Both the position numbers and the translations under genes were made by a program. Shown here in pieces: positions 23,218 to 34,240 of a DNA stretch of 64,000 bases. Source of the DNA: Notamacropus eugenii (taxonomy: Eukaryota > Chordata > Mammalia > Diprotodontia > Macropodidae); NCBI RefSeq assembly GCF_028372415.1, contig NC_092873.1, forward strand, positions 356,652,128 through 356,716,127. Reading direction: 5' to 3'. The notes beneath the pieces are model-generated. The model searched no databases. It had not been told where the DNA came from and saw nothing but the letters and a program-made list of their open reading frames with translations. Each line of letters opens with the position of its first letter. Position 1 is the first letter of the stretch.

Positions 23218-25849
23218 TTTTTTTAATTAATTAATTTTTAGTTTTCAACATTCACTTTCACAAGATTTTGAGTTCCAAATTTTCTACCCATTTCTCCCCT
23301 CCACCCTCCCCAAGATAGTGCGCATTCTGATTATCATTTCTCCCACTCTTCCCTCCCTTCTATCATACCCCTCCTTTCTCTTATCCCTTTCCCCTCTATT
23401 TTCTTACAGGGAAAGATAAATTTCTATACCCTTTTGCCTGTATGTTTTATTTTTCAGTTGCATGTAAAAACAATTTTTAACATTTGTTTTTAAAACTTTG
23501 AGTTCCAACTACTCTCCCTCCCTCTCTCCCCACACATCCCCACTGAGAAGGTAAGCAATTCAATATATGTTATACCTGTGTAGTTATGCAAAACACTTCC
23601 ATAACAGTCGCATTGTGAGAGATTAATTACATTTCCCTCCATCCTATCCTGCTTCCCATTTATTCTATTCTCTCTTTTGACTCTATCCCTTCTCAAAAGT
23701 TTACTTATTATTATCCGCTCCTCCCATTTGCCCTCCCTTGTATCATCCCTCCATCCCTGCCTGCTTATCCCTTTCCCCCCACTTTCCTGTAGTATAAGAT
23801 AAATTTTCATACAAATTGAATGTGCATGTTATTCCCTCCTTAAGCCAAATGCAGTGAAAGTTCACTCTTTCTCTCTTACCTCCTCACTCCTCCCCTCTGC
23901 TGAAAAAGCTTTCTCTTACCTCTTTTATGTGAGATTGTTTACCTCATTCTGTTTCTCCTTTTGTCCTCCCAATATTCCTCTCTCACTCCTTAATTTTATT
24001 TAACTAATTAATTTTTCTAGATATTATCCCTGTCTATTCAACTCATCCTGTGCCCTCTGTCTATATGTATATAATCCCTGCAATACTGGAAAAATCTCCA
24101 GTTACAAATGAGATCTTTCCATGGAGGAATGTAAACAGTTCAACTTTAGTAAGTCCCTTATGATTTCTGCTTCCTGTTTACTTTTCATGCTTCTCTTGAT
24201 TCTTGGGTTTGAAAGTCAAATTTTCTATTCAGCTCTAGTCATTTCAACAACAGTGCTTGAAAGTCCTCCATTTCATTGAATGATCATTTTTTCCCCATGA
24301 AATATTATACTTAGTTTTGCTGGGTAGGTGATTCTTGGTTTTAATCCCAGCTCATTTGACCTCTGAAATATCTTGTTCCAAGTCCTGTGATCCCTTAATG
24401 TATAAGCTGCTAGATCGTATGTTATCCTGATTGTAGTTCCACAATACTTGAACTGTTTCTTTCTGACTGCTTGCAATATTTTCTCCTTGACCTGAGAACT
24501 CTGGCATTTGGCTAAAATATTCCTAGGAGTTTTCCTTTTGGGATCTCTTTTAGGAGGTGATTGGTGGATTCTTTTAATATCTAATTTAACCACTGACTCT
24601 ACAATATCAGGGCAGTTTTCCTTGATAATTTCTTGAAAGATGATGTCTAGGCTCTTTTTTTGATCATGACTTTCAGGTAGTCCAATAATTTTTAAATTGT
24701 CTCTCCTTGATCTATTTTTCAGGTCAGTTGTTTTTCTAATGAAATATTTCATATTGTCTGCTATTTTTTCATTCCTTTGGCTTTGTTTTATAATTTCTTT
24801 ATTTTTCATAAAGTCATCAGCTTCCATCTGCTCTTTTCCAATCTTTAAGGAATTATTTTCTTCGATGAGCTTTTGGACCTCCTTTTCCATCTGACCAGTT
24901 CTGCTTTTTAGGACATTGTTCTCCTCATTAGCTTTTTGGATCTCTTTTGCTATTTGGGTTAGTCTATTTTGTAAAGTGTTATTTTCTTTAGCATTTTTTT
25001 GGGTTTCCTTTAGCAAGCAGTACTCATTTTTCATAATTTTCTTGTAGCACTCTCACTTCTCTTCCCAGTTTTTGGGAATTCTTCTTCTCTTACTTGATTT
25101 TCAAAATCCTTTTTGAGGTCTTACATGGCCTGAGACCAATTCATATTTTCCTTGGAGACTTTGAATGGAGAAGCTTTGACTTTGCTATCTTCTGTTTGTA
25201 TACTTTGTTCTTCCTTGTCACCAAAGTAAGATTCTATAGTCTGATTCTTTTCCCGGTTTTTGTTTATTTTTCTAGCTATCTACTTGACTTTTGAACTCTT
25301 TGACAAGGTAGTTCTCTGCTTCCAGTGGGGGTGAAGATATACTCTCAGGTACTGAATCCCTTCACAACCTGTGGGCCTAGAGCTCCAGAAACAGTGGCTG
25401 CTGCTGCTGCTGCTCTTGCTGCTACTGCCATGGACTCCTCCTCAGCTTATTCTTCCACCCAGTCTGCTGCCCTGGGGCTGGGTCCTGACCACTCTACTAC
25501 CAAAGGTTTTTTCCACTGACCTTCCAATTTGTCTTTGGTGTTTCAGGGCCATGAAGTCTTGAAACTGCCACAAGTGTCCGAGATTCAGTCCCCCCAAGTC
25601 CTGCTCAGGTCCCATCTGTACCAGTGCAGCTCACACTGCACTGCTCCCTTCTCCCTGCATGGGACAATGGACGCTTCCCAGGCAACTTCCAGGCTTTCTT
25701 GGGCTAGAGATTTGCTTCACTCTGTCATTCTGTGGGTTCTGCAGCTCCAGAATTTGTTTAGAGTCACTTTTTACAAGTATTTGGCTGGGTTTGTGGGGAG
25801 AGCACTAGCAAGTCCTTGTTGTTTTTGCATCATCTTTGCTCCAACCACC
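23218..25849 (-). mobile_element. Full-length half-L1 (HAL1) retrotransposon
   Basis: On the minus strand the order is a GC-rich 5' UTR with a CAG-like run (about 25,396-25,430), ORF1, then about 1 kb of 3' UTR rich in purines, and an A-rich tail. No ORF2 (endonuclease/reverse transcriptase) is present between ORF1 and the tail. This is the defining feature of HAL1 elements known from mammals including marsupials; they must use L1 proteins in trans. Exact 15-bp duplications flank it, so the absence of ORF2 is not a later truncation at the ends. The 3' UTR contains a partial tandem duplication of the terminal module. It is 2,632 bp long. Confidence 0.85.
24273..25034 (-). CDS. L1/HAL1 ORF1 protein, C-terminal 253 codons open
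   Basis: ORF1p is the RNA-binding, trimeric partner of L1-type retrotransposition. Residues 1-100 are a heptad-rich coiled coil (KANEENNVLKSRTGQME and similar). Around residues 108-120 is RSRRDNLKIIGLPES, the entry to the RRM-like domain. The C-terminal domain has TPRNILAKCQSSQVKEKIL and ends near ITYPAKLSIIFHGE, matching the L1 ORF1 C-terminus. Codons upstream of the listed Met also look like ORF1 (MNWSQAM, DFENQVREEE) but in shifted frames with stops, so the N-terminus is broken and the Met used here is internal. Not a host gene. Confidence 0.9.
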   Translation of the reverse strand: MKNEYCLLKETQKNAKENNTLQNRLTQIAKEIQKANEENNVLKSRTGQMEKEVQKLIEENNSLKIGKEQMEADDFMKNKEIIKQSQRNEKIADNMKYFIRKTTDLKNRSRRDNLKIIGLPESHDQKKSLDIIFQEIIKENCPDIVESVVKLDIKRIHQSPPKRDPKRKTPRNILAKCQSSQVKEKILQAVRKKQFKYCGTTIRITYDLAAYTLRDHRTWNKIFQRSNELGLKPRITYPAKLSIIFHGEKMIIQ

Positions 25850-25864
25850 AGCTCTATCAATTCT
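25850..25864. repeat. Target-site duplication of HAL1, right copy
   Basis: AGCTCTATCAATTCT, perfect match to 23,203-23,217. Confidence 0.93.
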
Positions 25865-26066
25865 AAATAAATCTTTTTATCTTCTGCCAATTTATTTAAT
25901 ATGGTGACATCCCCTACTCTAGTACTCCAGTGGATCTATGAGCCAATCAACATGGTCATTTCCTCTGGTAATTAAGGTGACAATGAATCTAGGTGTGGCT
26001 CTCCTGTGGAATTCTCAGTCCTCCCATGGTTTGCCACAGGGGATCCAACCAGTGTATTGGGGGCTT

Positions 26067-26544
26067 CCTCTAGATGACTTTGCATGGCCACTGGTGGAGC
26101 ATTAGAACTGTCCTTTTTTGTGGCACAACCAGCTCATTTTTAAATTTTTTCCTGTTATATTCTTTTCATGTCATTCTTTACCCAGTTCTACTATGAAATC
26201 TTGTAGGTTGCTCATGCCTACCATGTACCTTTCCATCCACCTTTATGTGATTCTAAACTTTAATTATTCAGAGAGAATAGTAGGATATAACTTGGAGCCA
26301 TGCAACATCCCTGGGGAAAGCTTCACTATCAGTGAGAACAAAAACCAAAATCTCCATATGCTTAACATTGTATTATGTTTCTGCATGATAATTCTTAGTT
26401 TTTATTTTGGAAGAAAATGGTTCAAGGGAATTTCAAGTGCTAAAAAAATGGAAGTGATGATTAAACCTGAAGAACCAAAGGATCAGGAGCTACTTATTGT
26501 TGAAAAGAGAAGACTGAAAGGAGAAGCTGTTGGACTGTTGGGTA
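26067..26544 (+). other. Unassigned segment with a 143-codon open frame
   Basis: The frame (26,118-26,549) has a hydrophobic stretch (LNIVLCFCMIILSFYFG) followed by basic residues, like a single-pass membrane protein end. I know no homologue. It follows the putative primer-site, so it may be an internal part of an old LTR element. It may equally be chance. Confidence 0.3.
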
Positions 26545-26735
26545 GGTAGGCAGCATGGTATAGTGGAACAGATCCTGGCTGTGAACATAGGGGACCTGGG
26601 TTCTAATCCTGTATTTAATGTTTACTATTAGCATGATAGCCTAGGTTTCAGTTTCCTCTTTTAAAAAAATGAAGGGATAGGATTAGATAACTTCGGATGT
26701 CCCTTTCCACTCTAGTTTAATAGTTGTATGAGCAT
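26545..26735 (+). repeat. MIR/CORE-SINE
   Basis: GGCAGCATGGTATAGTGGAA, GACCTGGGTTCTAATCCTG, tail GATAGGATTAGATAACTTCG and CCTTTCCACTCTAG. Confidence 0.8.
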
Positions 26736-26835
26736 GCTTCTCTTTAATATATGTTCCGATAATACAAGTGATTTAGTAACAACAACAGCAATAGCTAATG
26801 TTTGTATAATTAACATTTTGTGAAGAATTTTAAAT

Positions 26836-27370
26836 ACTTGAGTTCAGAACACACTTGACACTGAAAAGTATCAAGGAAAATTTATTAGGGTTTAGAGGAA
26901 TTGAATGCCTTGGCCAAGGTGAATTCCAACCTTCTTCAACAAGGGGGAGAGAGGGAGAGATATGGAAGTAAGGACATTTTTATGACATTACTTCAGGACA
27001 GATCCTTCCATCAGAGGACAGATTGATCCATTCTCTTTTGGGTCACAATCTTTTGACACACCCACTGTATGTCATTAAGCAAGCCCAGTTGGATTTTTAG
27101 GTGGCCCTGCCAGTCACCTCTGCTGGTTTGAGCTGAATCAATTCTGTCTTCTTCTTGGGATTTTCTGAAAACCCTTAACCATTTTCTGATTGGTCAGGGT
27201 CACTTGCAATTTTATTCAGTAACCTTATTCAATGACCTTTGTGAACACTTAACCCCTCTTCTCTCTTACCAGTTTCTGACCTTCTTTACCTGACACTCCT
27301 AGGTCACAACTCTAATTAACCATCACTACTGAGAGTTTTGGAAACAAAATTTTTCCTTTGTTTCCCACAC
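26836..27370 (-). mobile_element. Probable solitary LTR, antisense
   Basis: On the minus strand it begins TGTGGGAAACAAAGG and has an AATAAA signal (CCTAATAAATTTTCC, about 26,886). It ends GTTCTGAACTCA about 40 bp later. TG...CA termini and signal spacing fit an LTR. No internal region. Moderately old; target duplication not clear. Confidence 0.45.
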
Positions 27371-27404
27371 CTGATCTCACCAGACTCTGTGAGGTAAATT
27401 ACAT

Positions 27405-27505
27405 TTGTAATATTACAAATATATATAGATTCATATTACATATAATAAACTTATATACATATATAATATACATATATTATCCTTACATACATATATTATC
27501 CCTGT
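27405..27505. repeat. AT-rich simple repeat
   Basis: TATATA/CATATA runs. Confidence 0.7.
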
Positions 27506-27509
27506 TTTA

Positions 27510-27640
27510 GAGAATGGGGAGTTTTGGCACAGAGATGTTTAGTCATTTGTCCATAGTCACACAGCTACCTAAGAGTCAGAAGTTGGATTTGATGATGGAC
27601 TCCCTATTGATTCCAAGTCCAATCCCCTTTCTTCTACACA
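27510..27640 (-). repeat. MIR/CORE-SINE fragment
   Basis: TTTGGCACAGAGATGTTTAG, GTCCATAGTCACACAGCTAC. Confidence 0.7.
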
Positions 27641-27835
27641 ATCCAAAGAATAAAAATTCCAAGTAACTCAGAGAGCAAGGTGAAGATGCATGGTGGATAT
27701 ATGTTGGTGTCAGTATATTACTATAATGCCTTGTAGCATAAAGGGCACCACTGAGGATCTATATCACACTGCTGATTCATACTGATCTTGCAGTCCTCTA
27801 AAATCCCAGATCTTTTTCAGGACAAGCAATGTCTA

Positions 27836-27868
27836 ACCCCCACCCCCGCCCCCAACCCCCACCCCAAT
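27836..27868. repeat. C-rich tract
   Basis: Six runs of four to five C separated by single A or G. The minus strand is quadruplex-capable. Confidence 0.9.
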
Positions 27869-27904
27869 CTTGTACTTATGAAGATTTTTTAATACAAAAG
27901 TGTG

Positions 27905-28345
27905 AGACATTATTAACATTTACTCATCCCTAATTTCATCTTATTTGATTCAGCCCAGTTTTCTGACCTATCATGATCCTGTTGGATCCTGATTCTACCA
28001 TTCACTGGGCTATCTTTTCCTCCCATTTTCTTGTCATCTATAAATTTGATCAGTATGTCATCTATTTCTTTATCCAAGGGATTGATGCAAATGCTAAATG
28101 GCATAGATCCCTGAAGTACTCCATTAAAGATTTCTAGTGGTGACCAAGGTCCAAACGTCTTGGTTTAGGTTAAGTTGACATTGAACCATGAACTACAATT
28201 TGAGTCCAGCCATTCAACTGGTTCTGAACCCAGATCTTTTCTGCCATTAAGATTAGTTCTCTATCCATTATGTCTTTTTCCACAAGAATATTGGTATTAA
28301 AGTGAGAAACTTTTGTGTCCGAGCACAGATTAGCATCATTAAAAG
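27905..28345 (-). mobile_element. CR1/L3 LINE reverse-transcriptase fragment
   Basis: Minus-strand text reads KVSHFNTNILVEKDIMD, NQLNGWTQIVVHGS, then MPFSICINPLDKEIDDILIK and FIDDKKMGG. These align with CR1/L3 polymerase (SKAF..VSH.IL..K, WL.GR.Q.V..NG, FADDTKLGG). The catalytic FADD is changed to FIDD, and frame breaks separate the parts. Inactive relic. Confidence 0.72.
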
Positions 28346-29039
28346 AAATGCAATTTTCCAAATATGATCCAGCCTCATCTCTCCTACCTATGTATGTGTG
28401 GGTCATATTCATTTGGGTTGATGGGACCTGGACTCCTAAAAGGAAAATACCATGTTCTTGAAAGCTATGGCCCTTGCCAGCAGGAAGCAGTTTCCCTGAA
28501 CTTTCCCACATAACCCAGTCCCTGGTGTTTGCCTGAGGCATCTGGCCCATTTTAGTCCACCCAGATTCTCAATAATTCTTTTAACTGTCCTTTCTCTGCG
28601 ACTCTCTGACCACTTGACTCCTTTCATTGCCTGCACCTGTCCCACCCCAGGCTATTTACCATTCCTCAATCCCATCCAGATCTTCTCATGTCTTTTCTTC
28701 TATATAAGTACCAATCTTACACCCATCAAACTGCTCATATTCACTTGGAATCTGGCCTGCTTCTGCTGGTGTCACAAATAAGCCTTCCCTACTTTGACTG
28801 AAAGAGGACTTGAATGGTTGAATTCTTTTGAGGCAGATTCCCTGTACCCTTGTATTTAGGGGTTCCCAGCACATCAAACCACATCATATTCACATATATA
28901 CTCATTTTCCAACAACTATATACACATATGTATACATACATACTTTGTGTGTATGTATTTTTAATGGAGGTGCCAATACGAGTAAAATTTCCAGTGTGGA
29001 AACTCCCTTCACCAAAGAGAATGACAACTCATCTGTAAG
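28346..29039. other. Unassigned sequence with a TA/CA run
   Basis: Simple TA/CA-rich sequence at about 28,890-28,965. No gene recognised. The two minus-strand frames near 28,436-28,877 have no known domain. Confidence 0.4.
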
Positions 29040-29350
29040 TTATAGAATCAAGGGATCATGGCTTTAGAGTTGGAAAGGACCTTTGAAGTCGTTCAGTCTC
29101 AAACTCTCCTTTTATACTTGAGGAAACAGACACAGAGAGGTTAAGTGACTTGCCCAATGTCCCTCAGAGAGTAAGCTTGCCAGATTCATTTATTTCCACT
29201 GACTCTGAAATGTCGTACTTGGTCTTAGAGAATTGTCTGCAGCACTGTAATGTTGACACATGTCCATGGTCGTGAACCTGTCAGAGGTAGGTTCTGAACT
29301 CAGGTCTTCCTGACTTCAGGGCCATTTCTCTCTCTACTATACCAGGCTAT
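29040..29350 (-). repeat. MIR/CORE-SINE, internally expanded
   Basis: Antisense head-to-tail text at 29,062-29,180 (GAGTTGGAAAGGACCTTTG, GGTTAAGTGACTTGCCCAA) and 29,288-29,345 (GTTCTGAACTCAGGTCTTCC). About 110 bp of other sequence lies between. Confidence 0.65.
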
Positions 29351-29394
29351 TTCTCTTGAAAATGTTCTATGTATCTACCTTTATGTCTATTTTT

Positions 29395-29838
29395 TCTAAT
29401 CTCTCTTTATCTCTGTTTTATCTCTATCTCTGTTTTTCTCTATCCCTGTGTGTTTCTCCCTCCCTCCCACCCTCTCTCTCTCTCCCTCTGACACTCTGTT
29501 TTTCTTCCTCCCCCCCGTCTCTCTCCTTCTCTCTGTCTCCCTTCCTCCTCCTCTTTTTCTCTTCCCCTCTCTCTCCTCTCACTCTCCCTCTCCTTCATCC
29601 ACTTTCCCTCTCTTTCTCTGCTTTTCTCTCTCTGTCTTTCTCTGCTTCTTTCTTTCTCTCTTCTTCCTCCTCTCTATCTCTGTTTCACTCTCTATCTCTG
29701 CTTTCTCCCTCCACCCCCCTCTCTTTTTTCTCTCTCTCCCTCCCTTTCCCTTCTCCCTCTCTGTCTCTGTCTCTTTCTGTCCCTCTCCCTGTCTCCCTCC
29801 TTCCTCCCCTCCTCTCTCATCTATCTATCCATAGCTCT
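29395..29838 (+). repeat. Long polypyrimidine (CT) tract
   Basis: About 440 bp almost entirely C and T on the plus strand. All plus frames stay open and give Ser/Leu/Pro/Phe strings (up to 234 codons), which is composition and not a gene. Such homopurine-homopyrimidine DNA can form triplexes. Confidence 0.95.
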
Positions 29839-30159
29839 GTCTCCCTGCCTGTTTGTCTAGAGATGAACTCAGTTACTGCTGCTCTTCCAGCAGCATATAA
29901 CTGTCTGATCAATACATATTTTTCATTTACTTTCTCCCTTTCCATGGGGATAATTAGACTAATCTCTCCCACATTCTTGGTGATTTCACTGAGGAGGATG
30001 TGTACCTTTCCAGGGCTTCATGCAAACAATTCAACGTTATCTTCTAATAGGAGAACTTAAAAGTGCCTAGTGATTAATAAGGAACCCAATAGCTTTACTC
30101 GTTACATACCAATATACAAAGAGTCAGGTCTCTACTTCCCTACAAATATAATAATCATC

Positions 30160-30800
30160 AAACTACAGAACCTAATGTTAGAAGCGTCCTCAGAAGTCAT
30201 CTAGTCTGATTGGTACATGAAAAGGAGCTCTCTCCAGTCTTTCTTGAAGACCTTTAGGAAAGGGGATCTGCTACTTCCTGAGTTGGGCCATCTTTCTTTT
30301 GGAAGGTTCAAATGGTCAGTAGGTGTAGCCTTATATCTGATAGTGACTGGATAGCATAAGAGATGGAGTTTTGGATTTGGAGTCAGGAAAACCTGAATGA
30401 TAATCCTAATTCCCACACCTGCTAGTTAATTACCCCTGGCAAGCCATCTAAATTTTCTCAGTTTCTTTATCTGTAAAATGGGCATGAGAATAGTGCCTAC
30501 CTCAATAGGCTATTGCAAGGTTCAAATCAGATAACATATACAGAGTGCTTTGTAAATTTTAAAGTGCTATATCAGTTTTTGCTATTATTATTATGTATAA
30601 TAATTACTATGATAATTAACATTATTATATTTGTTTCACTGTAATTTCCCCCTATTTCTTTTTTAATTCTCTCCTATGCCACAAGAATAAGTCCAATCTT
30701 TCCTCCAAAAGATGGTCCTTTAAACATTTGAAAATCTCCACTAAAAAGCTCCCTTAAGTCTCCTATTTTTCAGGTTCATGCTAGTAGCAGATAAAGGGAG
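30160..30800 (-). mobile_element. CR1/L3 LINE fragment split by a SINE
   Basis: Parts at 30,160-30,338 (CTCCAGTCTTTCTTGAAGAC) and 30,635-30,800 (GGTCCTTTAAACATTTGAAA, GTCTCCTATTTTTCAGG) flank the SINE at 30,340-30,590. Same family and orientation as 41,740-42,880. Confidence 0.5.
30340..30590 (+). repeat. CORE-SINE, variable-tail type
   Basis: GGATTTGGAGTCAGGAAAAC, TCAGTTTCTTTATCTGTAAA, ACCTCAATAGGCTATTGC, tail GCTATTATTATTATG. Confidence 0.85.
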
Positions 30801-30934
30801 GGGATGCATTTATGGTAAAAGAGGGTAACCAGTTCTTCTGGAACAACCACTCACCCCTCTCTGCTACTGGCTCATCTCATTAATTCTCTCAGAGTGCAAG
30901 AGTGGTTTACTGTGGGCATGATTTATACAGTGGT

Positions 30935-31133
30935 GGGGAACCAGTTGCCTGAAGGTCACATGTGGCCCTCTAGGTGCTCAAGTGTGGCCCTTTGATTAAG
31001 TTCAAACTTAGCAGAACAAATCCCCTTAACAAAAGTATTTATTTTACAAAACTTGGACTCAGTCAAAAGGGCACACCCAGGGACCTAGAGAGCCACAGGT
31101 GGCCTCCAGGCCTCAAGGTCCCCACCCCTGATC
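30935..31133. mobile_element. hAT MITE, palindromic (OposCharlie-like)
   Basis: Near complete. Left arm GTGGGGAACCAGTTGCC, CACATGTGGCCCTCTAGG. Right arm CTAGAGAGCCACAGGTGGCC, AAGGTCCCCACCCCTG. Confidence 0.8.
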
Positions 31134-31189
31134 TGGACTAGCCCCATAAATTATTAAAATTGTAGAAACTCTCTTTTTAATGTGTCCTT

Positions 31190-31400
31190 TTATTGTTGTT
31201 CAGTTGTTAAGCCCATCTGTCTCTTTGTGACCCCATTTGGGTTTACCATTTAGTTTCTCAATTCATTTTACAGATGAGGAAAATGAGGCAAATAGGGCTA
31301 AATTATATGGCCAGGGTCACATAGCTAGTGTCTGAGGCTAGATTTGAACTCAAAAACATGAGTTTTCTTGACTCCAGGCCCAGTCTTCTATCCAAGAAAA
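31190..31400 (-). repeat. MAR1-like CORE-SINE with internal deletion
   Basis: TTGTTGTTCAGTTGTTAAGC, GTGACCCCATTTGGGTTTAC, CAGATGAGGAAAATGAGGC. Confidence 0.88.
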
Positions 31401-32099
31401 ACTGGGGAAATGTCTTCTCCCATTAGCTAATTTTCCTTTTCTCAATCTTGTAGTGCATCATTACAAACTTAGACAAAATCATTGTTAGAGGCCACTTAAT
31501 TTATTAGCAGTACTAAAGTACCTAGCCATGCAGATAAACATATTTATAGGACTTGTAATTAGAGTCGCTTCTTTTCCTCCTCCTTTACGCTATCCCCAGC
31601 TGTTCTCAAAAGCATTGATGAAGGAAGAGATTAACATTTAAGCCTACTTTTCTCGGAATTGAACTTCACTCCTAACCCTTACCACAATTATACTAAATGC
31701 CAGCTCAACCTGGGTCTTTACTTAGCTCTCACCTGCACCACACCTCAGAGTCATTTAACCTCATCTCACTTTCACCTCTTTGCTTCTACCTTTTGTTTCC
31801 TCTAAACTAGAGCCTAGGGCTCTTCCTCTAGCCTGCTGGAACCACCCAAATATATTGATCTGAACATCTGTAAAAAGTCTAACCTAAGGATTTTTTTCAT
31901 CCTTGGAAGGTCCTCCAAAGTATCTGAGATCCTAGGCACTATGGGGCTCCGCACCTATCGATAATCCAAGACTGTGAGAGCAGTGGAGGAATGAAAAAGG
32001 ACGGTACTTTATTTTTTTTTTCAAAGCTAAAAGGCACCTAGTAAAATTCCTTCTTTTGTTTTTCAAAATCAGTGTCATTTATGCTTTTAGCTACTTTTT
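31401..32099. other. Unassigned sequence
   Basis: No gene or clear repeat recognised. Confidence 0.4.
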
Positions 32100-32515
32100 T
32101 TAAACGTGGGAAGATACATATGATCTATAGAAGACGAAGTACACAGAATCAGGAGAACAACGTACATAGTAGCAGCAATATTGAAAATCGAATCAACTAT
32201 GAAAGACTTACTCTGTTGGATACAATGATCCACCATAAATCCAAAGGACTCATAATGAAACATACTAACCATCTCTGAATAGAGAATTGATAGATTCACA
32301 GTGCTAAATAGCGCATATTTTCTCCCTTTCTCTATTTTTCTTGCTTCCTCTCACGCCTGAACATGCCAAATATGGAAACATGCTTTATACGACCTCATAT
32401 GTATAATGGGTGTTGTATTTCCTGTCTTCTCATTGGGTAGGGAGGGGTAGAGGGAGAGAGATTTGGCACTAAAAATAAAATTAAAACAAAATAAAGTTTT
32501 AAAAAGTTTTTCTTT
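32100..32515 (+). mobile_element. L1 LINE 3' UTR
   Basis: GAATCAGGAGAACAACGTAC, AGCAGCAATATTGAAAATCG, AATCCAAAGGACTCATAATG, ends in AAAATAAAGTTTTAAAAAG. Typical marsupial L1 3' end. Confidence 0.75.
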
Positions 32516-32899
32516 GCAAATTAATCTCTTCCATTAAGGAATATAATTATATTTTTGTCTGTTTTAAACAGAATAAAAATCAAACCACCCTTTTTTGCCC
32601 AGTATACTTAAAAAAAAAACTGTCCTGTGAAATGAGTTTTTACAGCTTTAGCTCCCTCTGCTGGATGGTTGACAATCTCATCTGCTTTTGTAATGAACAG
32701 ATAGCTACTGATTTTAGTTGGTTGCTTATAATCTTTCAGCTTAGTGAATAGTTAAGCCCAGGAGAATCTCTTAAACACTGAAGTGAGGACAAGACAAATA
32801 AATGCCTTATCCTCAAATTAGTTATGTCATTTCATTCTTTCATTATCTACTTTTTTGCGGTCCAGAGTACGCAATTTCACTATGAAATATTCAAATCAA

Positions 32900-33060
32900 A
32901 GATATAACAGGAACTTAGAGTTGGAAGAATCCTTAGAGGTTACCTAATTCAACTCTCCCACTTGATAGGCGAGGAAAATGAGGCCTAGGAGAGATTAAGA
33001 AATTTGCCTAAAGTTACATAGGCGAATTGGTAGTAAGAGAAGGGAAAAAGCATTATTTAA
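32900..33060 (-). repeat. MIR/CORE-SINE
   Basis: TTAGAGTTGGAAGAATCC, GAGGAAAATGAGGCCTAGG, antisense. Confidence 0.75.
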
Positions 33061-33139
33061 TATCTACTATATACTAGGCACTACATACTAAACACTTTAC
33101 AAATATTATCATGTTTGATCCTCACAACAACTAGGCCAG

Positions 33140-34240
33140 TGTCACAAAACTACTTTCTTTGGCAGAAGAGTCCTTGAAATCACTGACGGTCCATTCTGCT
33201 GGGCCTGCAGGGAAACTAGGAATTTTAAAAACAGTTCATTTCTTATAGCACAGTAATATTCCCTCACAATAATATACCACAGACTGTTTAGCCATTCCCC
33301 AACAGATGGGCATCCCTTCAATTTCCAATTCTTAATCATCACAAAAAAAGAGCTTTCATTAATATTTTTGTACAAATAGATCCCTCCTTTTTGTTGTCTT
33401 TGGGATATAGACCTAGTAGTGGTACTGCTGGATGAAAGAGTATGCACAGTTTTATAGTCCTTTGGGCATAGTGCCAAATTGCTTGCCAGAATAGTTGGAT
33501 CAGTTCACAGTTCCACCAATAGTGCATTAGTGTCCCAGTTTTCCCACATCCCCTTCAATATCCATCATTTTCCTTTTTTATTAACCAATATTAATCAATC
33601 TGATAAGCATGAGGTGGTACTTCAGAGCTGTTTTAATCTGCATTTCTCTAATCAGTAGTGATTTAGAGCATTATTTCATATGATTACAGATAGCTTTAAT
33701 TTCTTTGTCAGAAAATTGCCTGTTCATATCCTTTGACCATTTGTCAGTTGGGGAATGATTTGTGGCTTTTTAAGTTAGACTGAGTTCTCTATAGATTTGA
33801 GAAATGAAACCTTTATCAGAGATACTTGTTGAAAATTTTTTCTTCCATTTTTCTTCTTTCTTTATAATTTTGGTTGCATTGATTTTGTTTGTGCTAATTT
33901 AAAACTATATAATCAAAACTTTTCTACTTTACATATTGTAATGTTCTCTATCTTTTGTTTGGTCATAAATTTTCCCCTTATCTATGTATCTGACTCTTCA
34001 ATGCTCTCCTCATTTGCTTAGGACAAATTTATATACGTAAATAATATATCCATTTTGACCTTATCTTGGTATATGGTGTGAAATCTTGGCCTATGCTTAG
34101 TTTCTGTCATATTGTTTTCCAGTTTTCCCAGCAGTTTTTGTGAAATAATAAGTTTTTGTTCCAAAACCTTGGATAGTTGGGTTTATGATATACCAGATTA
34201 CTCTGGAGTTCATGGTCTCCCCACACGATGACACCTTCAG
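33140..34240 (-). mobile_element. L1 LINE ORF2 C-terminal fragment
   Basis: Minus-strand text reads WWNCELIQLFWQAIWHYA, PAVPLLGLYPKDNKKEG, and WKLKGCPSVGEWLNSLWYII. These match the L1 ORF2 C-terminus (WWEC.LVQ, PAIPLLGIYPK). The frame changes between these blocks. Upstream (33,560-34,200) continues as antisense ORF2. Truncated, inactive. Confidence 0.85.

Larger units (their letters stand above)
23030..26066 (+). mobile_element. Possible LTR and primer site, split by HAL1
   Basis: With the HAL1 removed, a TATATAA box (23,184) is followed by AATAAA (25,866) and a segment ending near 26,055. TGGGGGCT at 26,058-26,065 resembles the start of a proline-tRNA primer-binding site. This would be a fossil gammaretrovirus-like 5' LTR that was already in place when the HAL1 inserted. 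Broken and old; the assignment is tentative. Confidence 0.3.

Noticed and set aside
26118-26549. 143-codon frame as a novel membrane protein
   Set aside because: A plausible hydrophobic segment, but no homologue and it runs into a SINE; kept only as an open question.
29356-30060. 234-codon plus-strand open frame
   Set aside because: It is open only because the CT tract lacks stop codons; the product is Ser/Leu/Pro low complexity.
33142-33527. Two minus-strand frames as host genes
   Set aside because: They read as L1 ORF2 C-terminal sequence.
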